Shown: positions 15,169 through 25,250 of the stretch, piece by piece | Layout of the letters: each line of letters opens with the position of its first letter | Numbering within the stretch: the first letter of the stretch is position 1 | Virus record (IMG/VR): IMGVR_UViG_3300046460_000200 | Location: 1 to 52,944 of that record | Reading direction: 5' to 3' (one strand) | DNA length: 52,944 nt | DNA from: a virus | Made by a program: the position numbers and the translations under genes | The notes under the pieces: model-generated | Database searches by the model: none | What the model saw: only the letters and a program-made list of their open reading frames with translations | Told to the model about the DNA's origin: nothing

Positions 15169-17387
15169 CCGTTGATGTCGCCGTCCGCCTGGGTCTCCAG
15201 GGCGGCCAAGCCGCCACGCGCGGTGTCGAGGATTTCGGCCGCAAGGGCGGATCGGCGCTGGCCCAGATGCGTAAGGAAGCCGCCGCCCTGCCACCGCACC
15301 TGGTGGCTGTCTCGCGCGGTGTCGGCCTGGTCAAGGACGGCGTCGACGACATGGCCGCACGGGCCGGGAGCATCGGGAAGGTCGCCGAGGCCTTCGGGCC
15401 GATGGCGCTCTATGCGACGGCGGCGGGCGCGGCCCTGGCGGCTGGCGCCGTGGCTTTCTACCACTTCACCGAGGCGGCGATCGCGGCGGGCGATGCGATC
15501 GCGGACGCGGCGACCAATGCGGGTGTCTCGACCGACACCCTTCAGGAAATGCGCTACGCCGTTCACGCCGTGGGCGGCGAGTACGAGGACGCGGACCAGG
15601 CGATCGGCGACTTCACCAAGCGGCTCGGCGCGGCCGAGAGCGGCAACAAGAAGGCGTTGATAGGCTTCAAGCAGCTCGGCTTCACCCAGGCCGACCTGAA
15701 GTCGTTCGCCTCGGCTGACGAGGCTCTGCGCGCGGTGATGGACCGCGTGTCGAAGCTCGGCAAGGAAAGCGAGCGCCAGTACATTTCCGAGAAGCTCGGC
15801 CTGGGTCCGATGATCCCTCTGCTGCGTGAGGGCACGGCGCGGATGGATGAGCTGCGCCAGGCCGCGCATGAAGCCAATTATGTGATGGGCTCCGAGCTCG
15901 TCGCCGCGGCGGGGGATGCGAACGACAAGATTGAAGATCTCGATAAGGCGATCGGCGTTCAACTCAATTCGTCATTGATCGAAGCGGCTCCTCTAGTCGT
16001 CGATCTCAAGGAAGCGATGCTCGACGGCGCCAAGGGCGCGCGCGGGTTCGCGACCGATCTGATGAACGTCAGGTCGCTGGTTGATGAGTGGGCGGCCTCC
16101 CACCCGACAATCGTGATCACTTTCAAGCGCGTTTGGGAGGGCCTGGAAGCAGTCGACGGTTTCTTCCAGGGCATTTCGAAAAAGGCCCTGGAGGGAATGG
16201 GCTTCGACAAGGCCGCCCTGGATCGCCTGTACTCGAAACAGAAACCCGTCGACTGGTCGTCGATGGTCTCGCCGGACCGAACCTTCAATGCCGAACCCTC
16301 GCCTTCGGCGACGCTCGGCGACTATGGCGCTGACGGCGCGGCATCGGCAGCGGCGTCTAAGCAAAAGGCCGCCGCCGCCGCCGCCAAGAAGGAAACGGAA
16401 CGGCTGACGTCAGTCGCCGAGAAGGCCGCCAAGGGCATCGCCGAGCGCTGGGAAGGTGCGACCAAGGCGGTCAACGACTACACCGACGCCACCGCCCTGA
16501 GCGCCGCAAAGCTGGGCGAGAACAAGTCCGAGATCGATCAGCTCGAACGGATCAAGGCCTACTACGCCGACATCAACGACCTGCTGAAGGCCGGCGTCGA
16601 CATCCTCCAGGCCAAGGCTTTGGTCCAGGCGAGGATCCTCGCGGAAGCCAAGGCCGAGGCGCATGCGCGCGCCAATCCCGAGGACTTCGTCAGTTCGGCG
16701 GATCGGTTGTCCAAGGCTCTGGGCGGCGCGACGATCGGCCAGCCGGGCTATGATTTCACATGGTTGCGCGAGGGCGCGGGCCAGGCCTTTTACGAAGGGC
16801 TGATGGACGCCGACGAGGGCGGCGACTTCTTCGACACGTTCGAGCGTCGCCTGCGCGAGGCGGCCATGTCGGCCCTGGCCAACAAGCTGACCGACGCGAT
16901 CTTCGGCGCGCCTCAGACCGGCGGCGGGTCGGGCGGCGGATGGATCGACACCGCCTATCAGGCCGTCAGCAACTACTTCTCGGCCGGGCGCGCCACGGGC
17001 GGTCCGACCTACGGCAACGATGTTCGGCCGATCAACGAGCACGGCATCGAGGGCCTGATGAAAACCAGTGGCGACGCCTTCGTGGTCGACGCCGCCCGAA
17101 CCGCGCGGGAAATGACGGACGCCGGCGCGCAGGCCCATTCGACCTATGGCGGCGCTGGCGGACAGCAGGACCGCCCGATCGATGTCAGCCTGCACAACAA
17201 TACGGGCACGCCCATGCGGGCGAGCGCGAGCGAGACGCGAGGGCCTGATGGTTCGCGTAGCCTCAAGGTGCTGATGGAAGCGGTCGACCAGCGCGCCGAC
17301 GCCCGGTTCCGCGACAGCTTCAGTGGTCGCGACGACACCATGTTCGGCGCCCGGTTCGGCATTCGCCCGCGTCTGTCTGGAGGTTGA
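15165..17387 (+). CDS. Tail length tape measure protein
   Basis: This 740-residue protein starts with MTVDVAVRLGLQ, as tape measures often do, and overlaps the GT stop. An early hydrophobic segment (around 83-105, rich in Ala and Gly) could insert in the membrane at DNA ejection. A helical, Ala/Lys-rich region follows (about 385-460). The C-terminal part has a Gly-rich stretch near 585-595. By the family's rule of about 0.15 nm per residue, the tail would be around 110 nm. It sets tail length and is ejected with DNA. Confidence 0.9.
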   Translation: MTVDVAVRLGLQGGQAATRGVEDFGRKGGSALAQMRKEAAALPPHLVAVSRGVGLVKDGVDDMAARAGSIGKVAEAFGPMALYATAAGAALAAGAVAFYHFTEAAIAAGDAIADAATNAGVSTDTLQEMRYAVHAVGGEYEDADQAIGDFTKRLGAAESGNKKALIGFKQLGFTQADLKSFASADEALRAVMDRVSKLGKESERQYISEKLGLGPMIPLLREGTARMDELRQAAHEANYVMGSELVAAAGDANDKIEDLDKAIGVQLNSSLIEAAPLVVDLKEAMLDGAKGARGFATDLMNVRSLVDEWAASHPTIVITFKRVWEGLEAVDGFFQGISKKALEGMGFDKAALDRLYSKQKPVDWSSMVSPDRTFNAEPSPSATLGDYGADGAASAAASKQKAAAAAAKKETERLTSVAEKAAKGIAERWEGATKAVNDYTDATALSAAKLGENKSEIDQLERIKAYYADINDLLKAGVDILQAKALVQARILAEAKAEAHARANPEDFVSSADRLSKALGGATIGQPGYDFTWLREGAGQAFYEGLMDADEGGDFFDTFERRLREAAMSALANKLTDAIFGAPQTGGGSGGGWIDTAYQAVSNYFSAGRATGGPTYGNDVRPINEHGIEGLMKTSGDAFVVDAARTAREMTDAGAQAHSTYGGAGGQQDRPIDVSLHNNTGTPMRASASETRGPDGSRSLKVLMEAVDQRADARFRDSFSGRDDTMFGARFGIRPRLSGG

Positions 17388-17390
17388 TGG

Positions 17391-17747
17391 ATGCCGGTCC
17401 CTGTATGGCCCTCCGACAAGGGCTTCCTTCTTTCCGACGGGTTCGAGGACACCTTCGGCAACCTGGTTGATCGTTCCGACACCGACGCTGGTCCGGCCAA
17501 GCAACGCCGGATCACCACGGCGGCGGCCGAGCGCGTCGCGTTCTCGATCAAGCTGACCTCGGCCGAGCGGGCCTGGCTGCGGGCCTTCTTCAAGGGGGAC
17601 GCGGCGGGCGGCGCGGTCTGGTTCGAATGGACCCATCCCGTTGAGCTGGTGACGGTGCAGGCCCGGTTCATCGCGGGCGAGCCACCGTCCTACACGCCTT
17701 GGAAACCTGACTGGTTGGCCAAGATCTCGTTGGAGTACCGCTTCTGA
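17391..17747 (+). CDS. Minor tail protein (gpM-like position)
   Basis: This 118-residue protein has the start PVPVWPSDKGFLLSDGFEDT and an end typical of the small proteins that follow the tape measure in alphaproteobacterial siphoviruses (lambda M position). GGAGG precedes the ATG. It likely sits at the tail tip hub. Its stop overlaps the next start. Confidence 0.7.
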   Translation: MPVPVWPSDKGFLLSDGFEDTFGNLVDRSDTDAGPAKQRRITTAAAERVAFSIKLTSAERAWLRAFFKGDAAGGAVWFEWTHPVELVTVQARFIAGEPPSYTPWKPDWLAKISLEYRF

Positions 17748-18244
17748 TGTCCGCTGCATTTCAGGCCTCGGTGCGCGGCGACGGCTCGGCCGAGATCCTC
17801 GTCGAGCTGGCGACCCTGGAGCATGACGACTGGGCTGCGCCGATCCACGTGGTGAACGTCGCCGAGGAGGGCTATCGCCTGATCAGCCTCGGCCGGGAGT
17901 TCATCGCCTATCCGTTCGGAGTGGCGTGGCCCGAGCGCAACCCCGACAGCCCGTTCGCCGGGGCCAGCTTCACGATAAACAACGTGGTCGCCCAGGACGG
18001 CACCGACGAGCCGCTGGTTCTGGCCGCCCTGCGAGGCCTGCCTTCCGAGGCTCGGGTGCGCTTCGAGGCCGTGCGGGTGTCTGCGCCGAACGTGATCGAG
18101 ATGAAGACCACGCGCCTGCGTCTGGCCAGCATCACCTATGTCGAGACGATGATTACGGGCGTGCTGACCATGCCCCGGTTCACCGACCGGCGGGCCGGCG
18201 CGCGCTTCACGCCCGACAATTATCGCAATCTGCGCGCGGGATAG
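17747..18244 (+). CDS. DUF1833 minor tail protein (gpL-like position)
   Basis: This 165-residue protein resembles DUF1833 members by HDDWAAPIHVVN near residues 27-38, the central INNV segment and the ending FTPDNYRNL. These proteins occupy the gpL place next to the NlpC-like gene and are part of the distal tail. It starts on the previous stop (TGATG). Confidence 0.75.
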   Translation: MSAAFQASVRGDGSAEILVELATLEHDDWAAPIHVVNVAEEGYRLISLGREFIAYPFGVAWPERNPDSPFAGASFTINNVVAQDGTDEPLVLAALRGLPSEARVRFEAVRVSAPNVIEMKTTRLRLASITYVETMITGVLTMPRFTDRRAGARFTPDNYRNLRAG

Positions 18245-18246
18245 TC

Positions 18247-18723
18247 ATGACCGAGACGAACGCCGTTCGCCGCGGGCCCTGCCTCGCGGGCGCCATCGCG
18301 TGGATCGCGCCCTACATGCCCGTGCCGTTCGTCGAGCTGGGGCGCTCGATGCGCGGGGCCGACTGCCGGGGGCTGCATCTGCTGATCCTGGAGCGCGAGA
18401 CGGGCGTCTACGTGCCCGAGCCCGAGGACCTCTACGCCGGAACCTCGCGCCGCGACGCCGCCACGATGGCGCAGTTCGTGCGCGGCGAGTTGTCGTGCTG
18501 GCGGCAGGTCGAACCCGACTCTGCAGGCGGCTTCCCGCTGTTCGCCTGTCTGCTGTTCTCGCTGGGCGGCCTGCCGACCCACGTCGCGACCTCAATGGGC
18601 GGTCGCGAGTTCATCCACACCCAAAAGGGCTGCGGCGTCCGAACCGGCGCGCTCGACGAGGTCGAGGCGGGGGAGGGCGACTGGGGCTCGCGTCTGCTGG
18701 GAGCGTACGTCTATGACCACTGA
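18247..18723 (+). CDS. NlpC/P60-like tail peptidase (gpK-like)
   Basis: This 158-residue protein has the signature DCRGL with Cys40 as the likely nucleophile, followed by a helix. A histidine in FIHT (near 121) is a candidate second catalytic residue. Lambda gpK and relatives carry this domain to cut peptidoglycan during DNA entry. Its position between DUF1833 and J is standard. It overlaps the J start by 11 bases. Confidence 0.8.
   Translation: MTETNAVRRGPCLAGAIAWIAPYMPVPFVELGRSMRGADCRGLHLLILERETGVYVPEPEDLYAGTSRRDAATMAQFVRGELSCWRQVEPDSAGGFPLFACLLFSLGGLPTHVATSMGGREFIHTQKGCGVRTGALDEVEAGEGDWGSRLLGAYVYDH
18257..18269. repeat. Dispersed palindrome site 5 (CGAACGCCGTTCG)
   Basis: A full match with centre C, 10 bases after the ATG of the NlpC-like gene; it encodes part of TNAVRR. 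Confidence 0.85.
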
Positions 18724-21700
18724 CCTGATCGCTCCCGTCGTCGCGACGGGCGGCGTCATCCTGACCCCTCGCCCCTTCGCGCGCGAGGAAGACGTCACGC
18801 TTCACGCCTTGCCCGATTGCCTGACGATCGCGGAGATGATCGCCAGCCTCGAGGCCGACGGCGCCCTGGACGCGGCGCTGCGGCCCTGGGTGCGGGTCAC
18901 GGTCGGGCATGAGCGGATCGCGCGCGAAGACTGGGCGACGGCTCGGCCGCTGGCGGGCGACACGGTCGTTGTCGACGTCGCGCCGATGGCCAGCTCCAAC
19001 CCCGTTCGGGCCATCCTCCAGATCGCCGTGCTCGCCCTGTCGGCCTTCGTCGGCTACACGATCGGCGGTCTGCCGGGGGCGATCGCGTCGACCGCGATCA
19101 ACATCGCCGGCATCTATGCGATCAACGCCATCGCGCCGATCAAGCAGCCGGAGCAGGCGACCCGCGATCCGCGCTACTCGTTGTCGGGCGGTTCGAACGC
19201 GGCCACGCCGCACGAGGCGATCCCGATCGTGATGGGCCGCCGGCGGCTGTACCCGCCGCGTTGCGCCAACTGGTACACGCGGACGGTCGCCAACGTCGTC
19301 TATCTGCGCATGATGTTCCAGCCGTGCATGGGCTGGGTCGATCACGAGGATCCGCGTATCGGCCAGACCAGCCTGTCCAGCTATGACGGGGTCACGGCCC
19401 GTTGGCGGACCCGGCCTGACGAAGTGCGTCTGCCGATCTGGTTCGACGTCACGCCGATGGAGGACAGCCTCGGCGTGCCGGTGACGGCCGATGCGGGCTG
19501 GGTCACGCGCACGGCGCCGATGGAAGCCGACACCCTGTCGATCGACATCGCCTTCATGGCGGGCCTGTTCGAAACCAAGGAAAGCAGCGGCAATCCCAAG
19601 AACCGCAGCGTGACCTTCGAGTTCCGCTACGGTCCGCGCGGCGGCGATCCGGCGGCGGCGACGGCCTGCCCGTTCACGGTCGGCGGCCTGCTGACCTTCA
19701 CGCGCGACGACATGGACAGCTACCGCGAGGGGCACGACTGGGTCGTGGCGCGCGGCGAGTACGACGTGCATATCCGCCGCGTCTCGGCCGAGGCGCCCAA
19801 CGCCCGGATCACCGACGAGCTGACCTGGGTTTGCCTGCGCGCGTTCCGCAACGAAGCGGCGGTCCGCGACCTGACCGGCGTGCCGTGGATCGAGCTGGAG
19901 ATCAAGGCGACCGAGCAGCTTCAGGGCGTGCCGGACGACTTCAATTTCATCGCCACGTCCATGGTCCGTCAGGCGACGGCCGACGGGCCGGGCGAAGACT
20001 GGATCGTCTCGCGCAACCCAGCCGACCTCTACCTCGCCGCCAGCGATGGGCCGTTCTCCGACATCGCCCTGGACGAAGACGAGCGCAACTTCGCCGCCAT
20101 CGCCGCTTGGCGCGCGGTCTGCGCCGCCGAGGGCTGGACCTGCGATCTGGCCGAACAGGGCGAACTGTCGGTCGGCGAGCTGCTGCAACGCTGCGCGGCG
20201 ACCGGCCGATCGCGCGCGTCGCTGGACTTCGGCGCGTTGTCGGTGGTCGTCGACTGGGCCAAACCCGCTCCCAAGCAGATGTTCACGGCCCGCAACGTCG
20301 CGGGCTTCCAGGGCGAGCTGGTCTACCCGACCGAAGTCCACGGCCTGCGGCTGCGCTTCCAGAACGAGCAGAGCGACTATCAGGACGACCTGATCACGGT
20401 GTTCGCCGAGGGCTACGACCTCGACACCGCCACGCTCTATGAGAGCCTGGACATCCGCGACAAGACCGATCCCGACCAGGTCGAGTGGGAAGGCGCGCGG
20501 CTGCTGGCCGAGCGGAAGCTGCGCCCCGAGACCTTCAGCTTCGACCAGGATGTCGAGTACCTGACGGCGGTCGAGGGCGCGCGGGCCTGGCTGGCGCACC
20601 ACGTGGCGCTGGTGGGCCAGATCGCGGGCCGGGTCAAGGCGCGGGTGGTCGACGCCGAGGACCCGACCCGAAAGGGTCTGCGCCTCGACGAGATGGTCGT
20701 GATGGAGGAGGGGCGCAGCTACGACCTGGCGTGGCGCTCCCCCGAAGACGTCCCGCTTCAGGTCTTCGCCCTGGAGACGGTGGCCGGCCAGAGCGACATC
20801 GTCTGGTTCGCCATGCCCGCCCCGGCGGTCGACGATCAGCCCGAGGAAGGCGACCTAGTCACGGTATTCGAGCACGCCGTCGAGCTGCTGGACGTGGTGA
20901 TCGACCGCATCAAACCCAAGGAAGGGATGAAGGCGCGGATCACGTGCGTGCCCTACGCGCCCGAGCTTCAGACGATCGGCGAGGCTCCGATCCCCGCCTA
21001 TCGCACCGGCGTCAGCCGTCCGCCGGGATTGGCCGGGGCGATCGTCAAACGTCGCACCGATCGCGGCGTCGATCAGGCGATCCAGAACAATCAGACGGCG
21101 GTCGAGGAGGCGGGCAAGGGCGTCGAGGCGATCAACGACGGCACGGGCCTGATCGCGGGTCGGACCGGAACCGAGATCGTCGGCGACCTGGACATCAACG
21201 CCGCCCAAATCCTAGCCGAAATCCTGCGCGGCGCTCTGGCACGTGATTATATTGACGCCCGCACTTATTTGGGCGGCATCGAGATCGGCACGGTTCTGCT
21301 GGAGGAGCGAGAGCAGCGGGTCGAAGGCCAGGAGGCGTTCGCCGCTCTCATGGACCTGTTGGGCGCCGCGAGCGGCGACAGCTCCGCCTTCATCCTCAAT
21401 ACGGAAGCCGTAAAGGTCAGTCCGACCCAAAGCCTCGCCACGTTCCTAACCTTCATAGAGTCGACGCTCGGCGACGGCACGGTGACGATCACCGAGTTGC
21501 GCGAGGCGTTGAACGGCCAGGAAGCCCGGGTCGCGTTGTCGATCAACGCCAATGGCCACCTGACCGGTTACGAGATCACCAGCACGGGCGGCGTGGGCGA
21601 GGCCGTCTGGGTCAATGATCGCTTCAAGATGGTCGACCCGGATGACGAGACCGGCGCCACGGCCATCATCGTCATGGCCTATGAGGGCGGTCGCTGGGTG

Positions 21701-22174
21701 CTTAGCGACGAGCTGTATGTCCGCAAGATCGTCGCGGAGAGCATCTACGCCGAGCACTTCACCCTTGCGTCGGTCGAGACCCCGACCCTGCAGGACAACT
21801 CGGTGACGAACCGTATCCGCGGGGCCAAGTCGACCGTGACCTCGGGCACGGGTTTCGATGTGACCGAGTTCACCTACACCTTCGACGTTCCCTACGACGC
21901 CGACGTCGAGGTCGACGGCAACGCCAACTTCCTGGACGGCGGGGGCAATGGCCCCTCGTACCACTCGTCGGCGATCAAGCTGCTGATCGACGGGGTCGAG
22001 GTGGCGGTCAACAGCCAGCCGGGCGCGAACGCCATGACCCAGCTCTCGACCTTTGGCGGCGCGGCCGTGCCGGGCGGCGAGGGTGTGACCTGCACTGTCG
22101 CCATGACGGTGATGACCAAACCGGACGACGATTACGACCGGCTGAACTTCCGCGTGAGGTGGTTCTTCAAATGA
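18713..22174 (+). CDS. Tail tip / host specificity protein J with an N-terminal gpI-like part
   Basis: This 1153-residue protein combines a gpI-like start, including a ubiquitin-like beta part and a hydrophobic Gly/Ala-rich segment (about 97-140), with the phage tail J domains (baseplate hub folds) over about 150-770. The C-terminal third (about 790-1150) contains a helical stretch and a jelly-roll-like end that likely binds the receptor or attaches the fibre. Lambda keeps I and J separate, so this is a fusion or a family-specific form. It ends by overlapping the next ATG (ATGA). Confidence 0.88.
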   Translation: MTTDLIAPVVATGGVILTPRPFAREEDVTLHALPDCLTIAEMIASLEADGALDAALRPWVRVTVGHERIAREDWATARPLAGDTVVVDVAPMASSNPVRAILQIAVLALSAFVGYTIGGLPGAIASTAINIAGIYAINAIAPIKQPEQATRDPRYSLSGGSNAATPHEAIPIVMGRRRLYPPRCANWYTRTVANVVYLRMMFQPCMGWVDHEDPRIGQTSLSSYDGVTARWRTRPDEVRLPIWFDVTPMEDSLGVPVTADAGWVTRTAPMEADTLSIDIAFMAGLFETKESSGNPKNRSVTFEFRYGPRGGDPAAATACPFTVGGLLTFTRDDMDSYREGHDWVVARGEYDVHIRRVSAEAPNARITDELTWVCLRAFRNEAAVRDLTGVPWIELEIKATEQLQGVPDDFNFIATSMVRQATADGPGEDWIVSRNPADLYLAASDGPFSDIALDEDERNFAAIAAWRAVCAAEGWTCDLAEQGELSVGELLQRCAATGRSRASLDFGALSVVVDWAKPAPKQMFTARNVAGFQGELVYPTEVHGLRLRFQNEQSDYQDDLITVFAEGYDLDTATLYESLDIRDKTDPDQVEWEGARLLAERKLRPETFSFDQDVEYLTAVEGARAWLAHHVALVGQIAGRVKARVVDAEDPTRKGLRLDEMVVMEEGRSYDLAWRSPEDVPLQVFALETVAGQSDIVWFAMPAPAVDDQPEEGDLVTVFEHAVELLDVVIDRIKPKEGMKARITCVPYAPELQTIGEAPIPAYRTGVSRPPGLAGAIVKRRTDRGVDQAIQNNQTAVEEAGKGVEAINDGTGLIAGRTGTEIVGDLDINAAQILAEILRGALARDYIDARTYLGGIEIGTVLLEEREQRVEGQEAFAALMDLLGAASGDSSAFILNTEAVKVSPTQSLATFLTFIESTLGDGTVTITELREALNGQEARVALSINANGHLTGYEITSTGGVGEAVWVNDRFKMVDPDDETGATAIIVMAYEGGRWVLSDELYVRKIVAESIYAEHFTLASVETPTLQDNSVTNRIRGAKSTVTSGTGFDVTEFTYTFDVPYDADVEVDGNANFLDGGGNGPSYHSSAIKLLIDGVEVAVNSQPGANAMTQLSTFGGAAVPGGEGVTCTVAMTVMTKPDDDYDRLNFRVRWFFK

Positions 22175-22590
22175 TTGTCGTCTTCTTCACGCCGCTTGCA
22201 GGCGATCCGATCAGTGGTCCGATCACCGAGTGCGTCGAGGCCACAGAGGCCGAGATCGCGCGGCAGCAGAGGCCCTATCGCAAGGTCGCCGAACGTCGCG
22301 ACAACTGGGACTTCACCCATGAGGTGGTCGCTGGCGAGGTGGTCCCGCGCGACCCGGCCGTCCTGGAAAGCATCGCCCGTGCGAACGCCGTTCGCCGCCT
22401 CCGCGCTCGGCGCGACAGCCTTTTGCGGGACCTGGTCGATCCCATCGTCGCCAATCCGTTTCGCTGGAACGCCCTGACCGCCGATCAGCAGGCCGTCCTC
22501 GCCGCTTATCGCCAAGCCCTGCTCGATTGGCCCGAGGTCGAGACCGATCCTCTGGCGCCCACCGAGCCGACCGTGCCGGAGTTCATCTGA
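22171..22590 (+). CDS. Tail fibre assembly chaperone-like protein
   Basis: This 139-residue protein has an ending characteristic of Phage_tail_APC proteins: RRDSLLRDLVDP followed by RWNALTADQQAVLAAYRQAL and a WPEVE-type end. Members help fold or attach tail fibres. It lies between the tail tip and the tail spike, overlapping both (ATGA and TGATG). Confidence 0.75.
   Translation: MIVVFFTPLAGDPISGPITECVEATEAEIARQQRPYRKVAERRDNWDFTHEVVAGEVVPRDPAVLESIARANAVRRLRARRDSLLRDLVDPIVANPFRWNALTADQQAVLAAYRQALLDWPEVETDPLAPTEPTVPEFI
22382..22394. repeat. Dispersed palindrome site 6 (CGAACGCCGTTCG)
   Basis: A full match with centre C, inside the fibre assembly gene, coding for ANAVRR (the same peptide NAVR as at sites 5 and 13). 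Confidence 0.85.
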
Positions 22591-25181
22591 TGCCCTTGGA
22601 TGTCGATGGCATGACGTTGTCGCAGCTAGTCGAGGCTGGCGCGAGCCTGGTCGACAAGATCGATACGGCGGTGACGGGCTACTACGCCTGGTCAGTCGGG
22701 ACCGCGACCGGCGGGCCGGGTGGCGACGGTCTGTATCCGTTGCCGGTGGCGGGCGGCGGCACGGTCCTAGTGCCCTGTCCGGCCGCGCTGGAGGGCTACG
22801 CGGCTCGCGGGTCGGCGGGCTACGTGACGCCCCTGGCGCATGGCGCCGTCGGCAACGGCGTCGCCGACGACCGCGCCGCCCTCGCGGCGGCCGATGCGGC
22901 TGCCGTGGCGGCCGGAACGACGCTGCTGATCACCCGGCCGCACAAGATCGGTTCGAACCTGACCTTGGCCGCGCCGCTCAAGATCCTGCCTGGCGGCCTG
23001 CTGCTGCGCGCGAACCCGGTGTCGTTGACGATCAGCGGCCAGATCGACGCCGGGCACTATCCGATCTTCGGCGGCTGGGCGGCCGACGGCGCGACGCGTT
23101 TGGCCGTGGCCGACGACAAGGTCGCGTTCGTGATCACGCGGGGCCAGACGCTTCGGCCCGAGTGGTTCGGGGCCTTCGGCGACGGGGCGTCGAACGACAA
23201 GCCCGCGTGGCAGCGGCTGGCCTATGCCGCTCCCGACGCCCTGAAGATCGTCTGCCGAAGCAAGGCGGTCTATCTGTTCGACAGCGGCGGCATGGCCGAC
23301 CGGGTCGACCGTCCGTCGCACGCGATGTTCACCACCCGTGGCTGGGTGAGCCTGGACCTGAACGGCGCGACCCTGCGACTGGCCGACAACACCCACTATT
23401 GCCTGATGTACTTCGCGGGGACGGACGCCCAGGCGACGGTCAACCGGTTCTTCCACCTGCACGGCGGCGGCATTCTGGACGGCAACCGGGCGGGCAATCA
23501 GGCGCAGTGGGAGTATCAGCTCACCCACGGCGGCTCATCGGTCAACAAGGGCTATGGCCGGCTGATCGTCGCCCAGGGTTATGAGCAGGTGCTGGTCGAG
23601 AACATCCTGATCATCAACACGATCCACACCGGTGTCGACGCCCGCAACTGCGAGACCACGACCTTCCGCGACTGTCGGGCGCGGGGCGGCTATCCCATGC
23701 AGTGGGTCCCCCACACCGACCAGGCCCACTACTTCGCGGCGCGTAACAACTACATGGGCCGCTCGTTCTTCCGGGGCATCGACTGCGAGGGAGGCTCGCA
23801 CCACATCACCGCCCACACCGACATCAACGACACCGACCCGATCGTCGCCAGCCGGACGGCCTGCTACATCGACGGCTATAACGGGCTGAACTGGGCCGAG
23901 GCGGGCATCCACATCGAGGAGTCCGAAGAGGTCAAAATCACCAACGTCGACATGAAGTTGGACAACGCCGCGTACAGCAGCACCAACGTCGGCGACGTGT
24001 TCGTCCGCGCCAACTCCCGGCGCGCGGCGGGCGCGAAGCATATCTCGGTCGCGATCTCGAACCTGTCGATGGATAACGGCGTGGTTCAGGTGAACGCCGA
24101 AATGGGCGACGTCGAGAACCTGCCCGGTCGGGTGTCGATGACCAATGTCCACGTGACCAAGTCGCTCAACGGCTTGGCGGTGGAACCGCAGATCAAGGCT
24201 CCGCAGGCGGACATCGCCAACTGCTCGGTGCGCGGCACGGCGACGACGCCGATCACGGTCGAGGGCATCTTCGTCCGATCGGCCATACAGACCATCATCG
24301 ACTACTCGGTCGGCGCGCTGGTCTATAATCGGTTCCAGGGTGAAGTGCGGCACGCCTCCGGTTCGGCCGTGAGCACGGGCGGGCTCTACGCCTCGGTGGA
24401 TGCGGTGATCGACGGGGCCAGGTGGGGGGTTCATCCCTTCTTCTCGGCCGAGGTGCGCGGCACGATCTCCAACACCCAGGAGAACGCGATCGTCTGCAAC
24501 TATGCGACCGGCAACTTGCGGGTGTTGGGCGTGCGTATCGAGAACTGGGGCCTGGACACAACCAAGTCCTATGGCGAGCGATCGGCGATCGGCGGGGCCG
24601 ACACCAGCGGCGACGGCGCTCAAACTCCGGTCATCGAAATCCGAGACGTGACCCTGGTCCGCTCCCATGCCGATTGCCACAACCAGCTGGTCCGCGCCGT
24701 CCACGCCGGCCAGGTCACCACCAGCACGGGCGTCATCGCCGCGCCGGGCATGCAGGGTCACTCGGCGCTAATCGGCTCGACCGGCTATCTGGAGCCGTTC
24801 ATCGGCGAAGAGACCGTCACCCTCAGTCAGGACGTTATCACGACCGCCAGCGACGTCGTCGGCCGCCGCATCGCGTGGCAAGCTTACAAGGTCATGCGCC
24901 TGGCGCTGGCGGCCGCCTACACCCTGACCCACATGCGTTCGTCCACGGTCGGCGCGCCCGAGCGGAAGGGTCTGAGCTTCACGATCCTGATCGACAACAA
25001 CAACGCCAGTTTCGATTTCACCCAGCCCAAGGTGGTTCGGGTGGTCGGGGCGTCAACCGAGACCAACTATCCGCTGCGCCACGTCGCCGGCCTGACGACC
25101 TGGGCCCCGACCGCCGGAGCCTGGATGCACGTCCGGTGGACCGGCTCTTCCTGGCTCTGCGAGACCGCCGACGCGGCCTAG
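22590..25181 (+). CDS. Tail spike with right-handed beta-helix (pectate lyase-like)
   Basis: This 863-residue protein has a virion-binding N-terminus (about 1-80), then the tail-spike signature AHGAVGNGVADDRAAL near 85-100, typical of the start of pectate-lyase-like beta-helix domains. A second FGAFGDGASNDKPAW-type repeat of this motif is near 190-205. Asn- and Gly-rich short strands continue to about 690. The C-terminal 150 residues are probably a trimerisation or carbohydrate-binding cap. It probably binds or degrades a surface polysaccharide. No terminator is evident after it. Confidence 0.85.
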   Translation: MPLDVDGMTLSQLVEAGASLVDKIDTAVTGYYAWSVGTATGGPGGDGLYPLPVAGGGTVLVPCPAALEGYAARGSAGYVTPLAHGAVGNGVADDRAALAAADAAAVAAGTTLLITRPHKIGSNLTLAAPLKILPGGLLLRANPVSLTISGQIDAGHYPIFGGWAADGATRLAVADDKVAFVITRGQTLRPEWFGAFGDGASNDKPAWQRLAYAAPDALKIVCRSKAVYLFDSGGMADRVDRPSHAMFTTRGWVSLDLNGATLRLADNTHYCLMYFAGTDAQATVNRFFHLHGGGILDGNRAGNQAQWEYQLTHGGSSVNKGYGRLIVAQGYEQVLVENILIINTIHTGVDARNCETTTFRDCRARGGYPMQWVPHTDQAHYFAARNNYMGRSFFRGIDCEGGSHHITAHTDINDTDPIVASRTACYIDGYNGLNWAEAGIHIEESEEVKITNVDMKLDNAAYSSTNVGDVFVRANSRRAAGAKHISVAISNLSMDNGVVQVNAEMGDVENLPGRVSMTNVHVTKSLNGLAVEPQIKAPQADIANCSVRGTATTPITVEGIFVRSAIQTIIDYSVGALVYNRFQGEVRHASGSAVSTGGLYASVDAVIDGARWGVHPFFSAEVRGTISNTQENAIVCNYATGNLRVLGVRIENWGLDTTKSYGERSAIGGADTSGDGAQTPVIEIRDVTLVRSHADCHNQLVRAVHAGQVTTSTGVIAAPGMQGHSALIGSTGYLEPFIGEETVTLSQDVITTASDVVGRRIAWQAYKVMRLALAAAYTLTHMRSSTVGAPERKGLSFTILIDNNNASFDFTQPKVVRVVGASTETNYPLRHVAGLTTWAPTAGAWMHVRWTGSSWLCETADAA

Positions 25182-25250
25182 GGCCTCCCACACTCCCGCG
25201 TCCGGCTGTCGGCGCGGGCCTTCTTGCCCCCAACGATGACGGAGCACGCC